DNA of 6,092 nt from positions 1-6,092 of the forward strand of contig MNXL01000369.1 of NCBI GenBank assembly GCA_001871755.1. Direction: 5' to 3'. The stretch comes from Anaerolineae bacterium CG2_30_64_16 (lineage in GTDB: Bacteria > Chloroflexota > Anaerolineae > CG2-30-64-16). Made by a program: the position numbers and the translations under genes. Numbering within the stretch: the first letter of the stretch is position 1; the number at the start of each line of letters is the position of its first letter. The notes beneath the pieces were generated by a model. It was not told the DNA's origin. It did not search any database and saw only the letters and a program-made list of their open reading frames with translations. Below are positions 1 through 4,291 of the stretch, piece after piece.

Positions 1-2144
1 ACGAACTCCACGGCCAACGTCAGCAGCAGCGCCAGCCCGATCATCAGTAGGGCGAAGGTATCTGTGACCAGGTGACCGGGTGGCAACGGATTGAAGCGGA
101 TAAACGGATGGCCTGATTCGCTGATTCGCTGATTCGCTGATTCGCCCGTAAGGGATAAACATGCCCAGAGCAGCCCCGTTGCCCAGGCGATCAGGATGGC
201 CACACACAGATATGTCCATGGGGTGGCCGCACGCACACGCAGAACCAGCCCGACCAGCTCTCCGAGGGTCCGGCCACCCACGTTGTCCGCCACGGCCGGG
301 TTGTCCAGCAGCGTCTGCACGTAGGCGCGGCCGGATGGCAACGCGGCCATGCCCGCGAACAGCAGCCCGATCAGAGCCAGGGGGGTCAAGAGGGCCCAGG
401 GCAAAACGGCGATGACACGATGCAGGAGCGATCCAGCGACAGGGTGTCTTTCTGCCGTCCCCGTCTCCTCCGCACCCCTGCTCCCCAGCTCCCCCGCTGC
501 CCGGCGGCTCACCAATACCAGGAAAAAGACGGCCACCACCAGGAATGGCCCGAACATCAGGAAATAGTGGCTGAAGCGCGTGGGAAAGAGCAGGTTCGGC
601 AGGATGCCGCCCAGTTGCGACTGGAAGCCGAGGTAGAACGGCAGATAGCACAGCCAACCCAGCGCGGCAAAGACAACTCCTCCGCCCGCGGCCCGGCCCA
701 CAGCACGCCAGGTGAGCCCTGCACAGGATGCCAGCCCGGCCCCCAACGCCAACGTCACGAGCGCAACGTAGATCGGGAAATCCCACGTGTTCAAGAACGC
801 CAGCGCGCCGAGGATCACTGCGCAGATCACGATGCCGGGTGTGCCGAGGCCGGTTGCTGCGCCGAGCCAGCGCCAGAACGACCGAATTGCGGATTGCGAA
901 TTGCGAATTGCGAATTGCGGGTTTGCATTGACCTTCAAATCCGAAATCCGAAACTTGTGCTGAGCCCGGTCGAAGCATCCGAAATCCGAAATCAGCAAAC
1001 TCAGCGCCACCGCGATCGCCAGCAGCACGAACGGCAGCCCCAGGACGTGCGGATGCATGTCACCCAGCAGGAAGCTGAAGAGCGGGAACTCATCGATGAC
1101 CTCGATGCTGTTGCCCAGCAGATCCTTGTCGTGGATCACGCGCGAGGCGTGCCACCACCACCAAAACCCGCCGGTCCAGCCACCGGACGGCGCCGCGTCA
1201 GTCAATTGTTTTATGTCGAGCCACTGGATCCAGCGCAGCGGCGCCAGGCCCCGGTTGTAGGCCAGCTCCATCAGCCCCTCCAGGTTGCCAAGCACCCCGA
1301 CGAACAACGCGGCCAGCAGCCCATAGCGAATCCCCCGTCCCTGCTCATCCGCGCCCTCACGCCCTGGCTCCCCCGCTCCAAGTGGTGCATTGCGGGTTGC
1401 GTCGTGCGTGGTGCGTGCTCCATCGTTGGCCGTTCCAGCTTCCAGCCTCGAGTTTCCAGCTTCCAGCTTCGAGTTTCCAGCTTCCAGCTTCCAGCCGCCC
1501 GCCAGCCGCACCAGATCGTACACGATCCCGAACGCTCCGATCATCGCCAACGCGTACCAGAGCGCCACCCCCAGATTGAAACCCACGGCCGGAGCCACGC
1601 CGGTCAGCCGGATCAGCACGCCCAGCATGACATAGCCGAAGTAGTAGTAGCTGATGGCATAGCCGGCAAGCCAGGGGTCCTGCGGGGGGAAGAGCCGGCT
1701 GTTCAGCACGCCGTTGATGAACGCGAACTCCATCGGTTTTTCGGTGCCGGCGATGTCCGGGTTGTAGGCCCGGAAAACCGTCCACCCGGCAAAAACGGCC
1801 AGGAAGAGCAGCTCGGTGGTCAACACCAACCGCCAGTTCGCCCGCAGCCAACCCACCACAGGGACGACACCTCCGTCCCTTCCCGCGCGGCGCAACCCGT
1901 CGCGGCCGAGCCAGGCCGACAGACCGGTCACCAGGGCAAGCGCGAGGAGCACCCCGCCCAGCTCGTTGGAGAGCAACCCGAAACTGGCCCCCAGCCACAG
2001 GAAGAAAGAGACCAGCAGCAGGCCGAGCGCCTTGGCCATCGGATAGCCCCGGCCGGGCAGGCGGCCGAACAAACGCCACGCCAGCGGCAGCGTCGCCAGG
2101 CCGAGCAGTTGGATCACCAGCCACCAGGTAAAGGTTGCGAACAT
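1..2144 (-). CDS. DUF2298 / Chlor_Arch_YYY family multi-spanning membrane protein (YYY1), 3' end outside window
   Basis: The frame is uninterrupted from ATG at 2144 to the left edge (714 codons, no stop), so the C-terminus is missing. It begins MFATFTWWLVIQLLG and carries many hydrophobic helices. Family hallmarks seen in order: GTEKPMEFAF (aa 133-142), AISYYYFGYVMLG (aa 163-175, the YYY motif that names the family), FWWWWHASRVIHD (aa 327-339), FLLGDMHPHVLGLPF (aa 358-372) and LAFLNTWDFPIY (aa 448-459). The last residues, DTFALLMIGLALLLTLAVEF, lead into the helix that in this family precedes the RMNT..KF motif. Family members are integral membrane proteins of unknown function, thought to be related to GT-C glycosyltransferases. 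ATG 2144 is the only start codon between the in-frame stop at 2220-2222 and the first helix; no convincing Shine-Dalgarno precedes it. Four low-complexity repeat inserts (about aa 217-272, 384-420, 549-564 and 667-682) sit in loops between conserved helices. Family call sure; function unknown. Confidence 0.93.
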   Translation of the reverse strand, partial: MFATFTWWLVIQLLGLATLPLAWRLFGRLPGRGYPMAKALGLLLVSFFLWLGASFGLLSNELGGVLLALALVTGLSAWLGRDGLRRAGRDGGVVPVVGWLRANWRLVLTTELLFLAVFAGWTVFRAYNPDIAGTEKPMEFAFINGVLNSRLFPPQDPWLAGYAISYYYFGYVMLGVLIRLTGVAPAVGFNLGVALWYALAMIGAFGIVYDLVRLAGGWKLEAGNSKLEAGNSRLEAGTANDGARTTHDATRNAPLGAGEPGREGADEQGRGIRYGLLAALFVGVLGNLEGLMELAYNRGLAPLRWIQWLDIKQLTDAAPSGGWTGGFWWWWHASRVIHDKDLLGNSIEVIDEFPLFSFLLGDMHPHVLGLPFVLLAIAVALSLLISDFGCFDRAQHKFRISDLKVNANPQFAIRNSQSAIRSFWRWLGAATGLGTPGIVICAVILGALAFLNTWDFPIYVALVTLALGAGLASCAGLTWRAVGRAAGGGVVFAALGWLCYLPFYLGFQSQLGGILPNLLFPTRFSHYFLMFGPFLVVAVFFLVLVSRRAAGELGSRGAEETGTAERHPVAGSLLHRVIAVLPWALLTPLALIGLLFAGMAALPSGRAYVQTLLDNPAVADNVGGRTLGELVGLVLRVRAATPWTYLCVAILIAWATGLLWACLSLTGESANQRISESGHPFIRFNPLPPGHLVTDTFALLMIGLALLLTLAVEF
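115..146. repeat. 8-bp tandem array, 4 units (gattcgct)
   Basis: Four consecutive 8-bp units, the first three identical and the last ending in c instead of t. On the coding (minus) strand the array is read in frame by YYY1 as GESANQRISESG (with flanks), in the loop before the DTFALLMIGL helix. The paralogue YYY2 has a short plain loop here (VRRWTPPENA), so this looks like an insertion specific to YYY1. The adjoining 85-114 stretch (HPFIRFNPLPPG) may be a decayed extension. Confidence 0.9.
455..502. repeat. Degenerate heptamer-like C-rich tract inside YYY1
   Basis: The pyrimidine-rich tract (ctcctccgcacccctgctcc and onwards) resembles a decayed form of the gctccct heptamer family seen intact at 6035-6092. 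YYY1 reads it as GELGSRGAEETGTAER, a hydrophilic linker directly after the VVAVFFLVLV helix. The periodicity is imperfect, so this call rests on composition, location and peptide type rather than on clean units. Confidence 0.5.
885..919. repeat. 7-bp tandem array, 5 units (aattgcg)
   Basis: Five heptamers in a row; units 1, 3, 4 and 5 are identical and unit 2 begins with g. YYY1 reads the array on the minus strand as NPQFAIRNSQSAIRS, in the loop between the FVLLAIAVALSLLISDF helix and the helix ending in LAFLNTWD. The array is stop-free in all three frames on both strands. Confidence 0.92.
937..995. repeat. Composite repeat: aaatccg heptamers split by a ctgagcccggtcgaagc element
   Basis: Units aaatccg at 937-943 and 944-950, plus the variant aaacttg, are followed by tgctgagcccggtcgaagca (958-977). 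Heptamers then resume at 982-995 (aaatccg, aaatcag). The middle element resembles a dispersed repeat (cttcgac..gctcagc type) that I recall from many bacterial genomes; that identification is from memory. It appears to interrupt an older heptamer array. YYY1 reads the whole as SDFGCFDRAQHKFRISDLK, in frame. Confidence 0.75.
1329..1432. repeat. Low-complexity segment with decayed heptamers inside YYY1
   Basis: Two parts can be seen. Positions 1329-1380 form a C-rich tract resembling the ctccctg family, read by YYY1 as GAGEPGREGADEQGRG. Positions 1385-1420 hold tgcgttg/gtgcgtg-like units related to the array at 2159-2196, read as ARTTHDATRNA. Together with 1433-1495 they form one hydrophilic insert of about 55 residues after the helix ending VYDLVRLAGG. 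Units are degenerate. Confidence 0.55.
1433..1495. repeat. 7-bp tandem array, 9 units (ttccagc) with 21-bp higher-order period
   Basis: Nine heptamers make exactly 63 bp. The pattern is ttccagc, ttccagc, ctcgagt; ttccagc, ttccagc, ttcgagt; then three ttccagc units, giving a 21-bp superunit. YYY1 reads it on the minus strand as a seven-residue peptide repeat (WKLEAGN, SKLEAGN, SRLEAGT) after the VYDLVRLAGG helix. It is stop-free in all frames on both strands. Confidence 0.95.
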
Positions 2145-2158
2145 TGCGTGTCGATCCC

Positions 2159-2196
2159 GTGTCGCGTGTTGCGTGTTGCGTGTTGCGTGTTGCGTG
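2159..2196. repeat. 7-bp tandem array, 5 units (gtgttgc), in the YYY1 leader
   Basis: One variant unit gtgtcgc is followed by four perfect gtgttgc units and a partial gtg. The array ends 15 bp upstream of the YYY1 ATG and lies downstream of the predicted minus-strand promoter, so it should be in the 5' leader. The YYY1 frame is open across it back to 2219 but has no start codon there, so it is probably untranslated. Confidence 0.92.
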
Positions 2197-2216
2197 AGAA
2201 ACGCGGTTAGGGGCCA

Positions 2217-2245
2217 ATTCTAGCACCAGACGGGCAGAAGGCCAA
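2217..2245 (-). promoter_or_regulatory. Predicted sigma-70-type promoter for YYY1
   Basis: Reading the minus strand, TTGGCC (2240-2245, 4/6 to TTGACA) is followed by exactly 17 bp and then TAGAAT (2217-2222, 5/6 to TATAAT), preceded by TGC as an extended -10. Transcription would start near 2210, giving a leader of about 65 nt that contains the heptamer array. This would separate YYY1 from the sigma/anti-sigma transcript. Confidence 0.45.
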
Positions 2246-2253
2246 ACAAGTCG

Positions 2254-2267
2254 GACCACTCGTGGTC
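2254..2267. other. Perfect 6-bp dyad GACCAC-tc-GTGGTC
   Basis: The inverted repeat is perfect, with a 2-bp centre, and lies 20 bp downstream of the anti-sigma stop and just upstream of the YYY1 promoter -35. On the minus strand it is followed only by a weak T-containing stretch (ACTTGTTT), so it is a poor terminator candidate. It could equally be an operator. Confidence 0.3.
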
Positions 2268-2287
2268 GCCAGGGAGTGAACCATCCC

Positions 2288-2821
2288 CTACGGCATCGCT
2301 GCGACGACGACGAGGGGGGCCAGCCCCCGGGTGGCGATCGGCGTCGGGATAGACGCCAGATGGCGCGCGGCCGAGGACGCGGCGTCCGGCGCGACCGCGG
2401 AGGGCGGGGTCAGCGCGGCCGCCAGCGATGTGGAGGTCGGAGTGACCGAGGGCGTCTCGGCCAGGACCGGCCCGGTCGGCGGCAGCACCCGGAGGACGAT
2501 CCAGAAGCTCACCACTATCAGCGCCAGCACGGCGGCCGCCACGAGAACTTTGGGCGCGACACGGACCTGCTGGGGTACCGGTCGCGCAGGAACCCAGCGC
2601 GAGCTTCTCCCGTGCAGGATGCCATCCAGCGAACGGGGCAACGCAGCGCCGGGCCGCGGGTCCACCAGACCGGCCAAAGCCTGATCCATCTGCGCGTAAG
2701 CGGTCTGCCGCGCGGCGCACGCCGGGCATTCCAGCACATGCTGATCGACCAGCGCGCGGCTGGCCGGGTCAAGGTTGCGATAGACCGCCAGCAGGCCGAC
2801 CACTTCACCGTGCCTTTTCAT
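2288..2821 (-). CDS. Zinc-finger (ZAS type) membrane anti-sigma factor
   Basis: The 177-residue protein is encoded directly after the sigma factor. Its N-terminal cytoplasmic domain carries the H-x3-C-x2-C signature (H28, C32, C35 in DQHVLECPACAARQ) typical of zf-HC2 / ZAS anti-sigma domains, which bind and hold ECF sigma factors. One hydrophobic helix follows (about aa 92-113, VLVAAAVLALIVVSFWIVLR), then about 65 residues rich in Ala, Pro, Ser and Thr that should lie outside the membrane, with no sensor domain I recognise. I chose ATG 2821 because it overlaps the sigma stop as ATGA, and a GGGAG Shine-Dalgarno-like stretch lies just upstream; TTG 2827 would add two residues. The overlap implies translational coupling and matched amounts of the two proteins. 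The signal is unknown; release probably involves proteolysis or conformational change. Confidence 0.88.
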   Translation of the reverse strand: MKRHGEVVGLLAVYRNLDPASRALVDQHVLECPACAARQTAYAQMDQALAGLVDPRPGAALPRSLDGILHGRSSRWVPARPVPQQVRVAPKVLVAAAVLALIVVSFWIVLRVLPPTGPVLAETPSVTPTSTSLAAALTPPSAVAPDAASSAARHLASIPTPIATRGLAPLVVVAAMP

Positions 2822-3339
2822 CGGCAACTCTCCCGTTGATATGCCCCTCGGAACATCTCCCTGGCGCGCGAGAGCCGCATCTTCACCGCCCCCTCGCCGA
2901 TCCCCAGCGCCTCGGCCACCTCGCCGACGCTGAAACCGTAGTGGCTGTAGAGCAGCAGCGGCGCCCGATACTTCGGCGCCAGGGCCAGGAGCGCTTGCTC
3001 GACGAGGGTCTGTCCCTCGACCTGTTCGGCCGAATCGGATCGACCCAGAGGCGCCACATCAGCCTCGTGCCACGGCAACCAGAGAAACCGCCGCCAGCGC
3101 TTCAGCGCGTTGAAAGCCGTGTTCGTGGCGATCCGGTAGATCCAGGCGCGGCGATTTCGGACCTCCGGCAGTCGTGCGCGTGCGTCATAGACCCGTAAGA
3201 ACGCCTCTTGAGTCAGCTCCTCGGCCCACTCCCGGTTTCCGACAAGGCGATAAACGTAGGCGAACACAGCCGACCGGTGCTCCTCAAAAAGGCCACCCAC
3301 CAGATTCCCCAGGTTGTCGCCTGTCCCAGCTTCTGCCAT
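2818..3339 (-). CDS. ECF-type RNA polymerase sigma factor (sigma-70 family)
   Basis: The 173-residue protein has the two domains of ECF sigma factors and no region 3. Region 2 spans about aa 15-83: the core-binding part reads LFEEHRSAVFAYVYRLVG..EWAEELTQEAFLRVYD and the -10-recognition part RAWIYRIATNTAFNALKR. Region 4 is about aa 110-165, with the helix-turn-helix GFSVGEVAEALGIGEGAVKMRLSRAREMFR that would read the -35. It directs RNA polymerase to a dedicated promoter set when freed from the anti-sigma factor encoded next to it. Three in-frame ATGs exist (3363, 3345, 3339). I prefer 3339 because AGAG sits 6 nt upstream and the longer forms begin with an atypical hydrophobic MIVIIEMI derived from the direct repeat. 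The exact ECF group cannot be set by eye. Confidence 0.93.
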   Translation of the reverse strand: MAEAGTGDNLGNLVGGLFEEHRSAVFAYVYRLVGNREWAEELTQEAFLRVYDARARLPEVRNRRAWIYRIATNTAFNALKRWRRFLWLPWHEADVAPLGRSDSAEQVEGQTLVEQALLALAPKYRAPLLLYSHYGFSVGEVAEALGIGEGAVKMRLSRAREMFRGAYQRESCR

Positions 3340-3349
3340 GATCATCTCT

Positions 3350-3386
3350 ATGATCACGATCATGCCTCATGATCACGATCACGCCT
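3350..3386. promoter_or_regulatory. 18-bp direct repeat with TGATC-N2-GATCA dyads before the sigma gene
   Basis: Two copies of ATGATCACGATCAYGCCT (3350-3367 and 3369-3386) differ at one base and are spaced 19 bp apart. Each contains the inverted repeat TGATC-ac-GATCA. Five GATC sites fall within 3340-3380. The repeats end just upstream of the sigma start, so they are candidate binding sites for a regulator of the sigma operon. No matching regulator is visible in the window. Confidence 0.5.
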
Positions 3387-3494
3387 GCTCCGGGTTCGAA
3401 TCATCAAAAGGTATGACAAAGATTGCAGGTCAGCGGTCACAAAGTCGTCTCGTTTCACCGCGCTCTGGTCCCAGTTCACGAAACCATTCCCTAC

Positions 3495-3523
3495 TTGCAC
3501 GTTTCAGCAAACTGTAGTATAGT
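3495..3523 (+). promoter_or_regulatory. Predicted promoter for the small RNA
   Basis: TTGCAC (3495-3500) is followed by a 17-bp spacer and TATAGT (3518-3523, 5/6 to TATAAT). The predicted start is near 3530, where the structured segment begins. The -35 match is only TTGnnn, so support comes mainly from the spacing, the -10 and the position relative to the RNA. Confidence 0.4.
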
Positions 3524-3528
3524 TTGCT
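3506..3528. promoter_or_regulatory. Perfect 8-7-8 dyad over overlapping -10-like hexamers (candidate operator)
   Basis: AGCAAACT (3506-3513), a 7-bp centre and AGTTTGCT (3521-3528) form a perfect inverted repeat. Its centre holds TATAGT on the plus strand and TATACT on the minus strand, both 5/6 matches to a -10. A dimeric repressor bound here could block rightward transcription of the small RNA and any leftward transcription toward the sigma gene. Alternatively it is a hairpin in an RNA; there is no U-tract after it. Confidence 0.5.
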
Positions 3529-3529
3529 C

Positions 3530-3626
3530 AGAGACGGGACGTAAGTCCAAGTCTGGCAGGAAGGCGGTTGATCTGCTCTCCCCGTTTTTCCGAACGGAAC
3601 GCGCCGACTTGGGAGTCCCGTTTTTT
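3530..3626 (+). ncRNA. Candidate structured small RNA of about 97 nt, family not recognised
   Basis: The 5' and 3' ends are complementary. ACGGGAC (3534-3540) pairs with GTCCCGT (3615-3621), CCAAGTC (3547-3553) with GACTTGG (3606-3612) and GGC (3555-3557) with GCC (3603-3605), a 17-bp discontinuous stem ending directly in T6 (3621-3626). Inside are a possible GCAG/CTGC stem and the hairpin CCGTT-tttccg-AACGG (3582-3597). A competing local hairpin, GGAC-GTAA-GTCC (3537-3548), has a GNRA-type loop and shares bases with the long stem, so two folds are possible. A promoter-like pair sits the right distance upstream. It is not SRP, 6S or tmRNA by any motif I can see. Alternatives are a mobile-element relic with imperfect terminal inverted repeats or a leaky terminator. 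Its 3' end meets the DUF3800 stop tail-to-tail. Confidence 0.5.
3606..3626 (+). terminator. 3' half of the long stem plus T6 run
   Basis: GACTTGG and GTCCCGT are each the exact complement of a 7-nt segment about 50-80 nt upstream, and T6 follows immediately. Only a 4-bp local stem (GACT-tggg-AGTC) is available without the upstream partner, so termination would depend on the long-range fold. Its orientation fits a plus-strand transcript; it is unlikely to serve DUF3800. Confidence 0.4.
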
Positions 3627-4263
3627 ATTGCCAGCGGTGCATCCAACGTGCTTTGATGTGTGGCCAATCCTCTACTACTGCTTCAAGCCTCGGCTCAATC
3701 AACCCAACCATCTGATCGTTCGCCTTGTAACTACTGTAGACGCTGCCTGCCACAAAGTCGGCCAGTTGCACCAGGGGGCTGCGCTGGCTATCTACATGGG
3801 TGATCGAAAGCAAACCCTGCCTGGGCCACTGGTGGTAAATAGAGGTATTCACCGCTGCAATCTGGAGTGATGACGTGAAGTGCCGATCCAGCGAGAGCGC
3901 CACGTTAAGATGAGTATTCCAGCACATGCTCAGGAGCTCACAAACCAAGATCGCATAGTGCTCCGGTGTGTCTTCAATCCGTCGTCTTTCCTTGCGCACA
4001 GTCAAGGCGAAGATCTCCACATCAGCCTGCGCCATGTCAGCCAACACCCAAGTTCGGATCCGTCGACTGGAGTTGCTCCATTTGAGTTCAGATGCGACTT
4101 TGGCTGCACGATGACTTCGTTTTCCAGAACGCAGCGCGGCGCGGCGGATCAGATGCCGAATCGCTGCGGGTTGAGACGCGATAACCGCTGCCACGGTGAA
4201 CCAGGGGGTGTCCCCTGTCAGCGATCCAGACTCATCTAGTCCCACATAAGCGATCTCTGTCAT
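3625..4263 (-). CDS. DUF3800 family protein (predicted RNase H-like fold)
   Basis: The 212-residue protein opens with the family signature YVGLDESG (D10, E11). Further acidic residues stand at expected places: E59 in ASELKW, D126 in SLDRHF, D158 in HVDS and D169 in the C-terminal PLVQLADFVAGSVYSSYK. DUF3800 proteins are predicted metal-dependent enzymes of the RNase H-like superfamily, often found near mobile elements and defence genes; no substrate is established to my knowledge. ATG 4263 gives the usual short N-terminus. GTG 4287 has a better placed GAGAGG seven bases upstream and would follow the YYY2 stop by 4 bp; ATG 4302 would overlap YYY2 by 11 bp and lacks a Shine-Dalgarno. It is probably co-transcribed with YYY2. 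It is clearly AT-richer (about 50% GC in sampled rows, against about 65-70% in the YYY genes), suggesting later acquisition. Confidence 0.82.
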   Translation of the reverse strand: MTEIAYVGLDESGSLTGDTPWFTVAAVIASQPAAIRHLIRRAALRSGKRSHRAAKVASELKWSNSSRRIRTWVLADMAQADVEIFALTVRKERRRIEDTPEHYAILVCELLSMCWNTHLNVALSLDRHFTSSLQIAAVNTSIYHQWPRQGLLSITHVDSQRSPLVQLADFVAGSVYSSYKANDQMVGLIEPRLEAVVEDWPHIKARWMHRWQ

Positions 4264-4291
4264 CACCGATCCGACCTCAGTGATCACTCCG

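Noticed and set aside
420..2210. 596-residue plus-strand reading frame, and a 300-residue minus-strand frame at 1357-2259
   Set aside because: Both overlap YYY1, whose minus-strand frame shows the full set of family motifs. Their translations are rich in Arg, Gln, Pro and repeat-derived peptides with no recognisable domain. They are open because of high GC and stop-poor repeats.
3393..3402. GGTTCGAATC, identical to a tRNA T-loop core
   Set aside because: The flanking bases do not form a T-stem (ccggg against catca), and no acceptor, D or anticodon arms can be placed around it.
3530..3626. SRP RNA, 6S RNA or a cobalamin or c-di-GMP riboswitch
   Set aside because: The conserved cores of these RNAs (SRP GGAA loop with its AGCAGCC side, B12 box, GEMM tetraloop receptor) are not present. 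GGGACGTAAGTCC only superficially resembles part of the GEMM core, and no plus-strand gene follows it.
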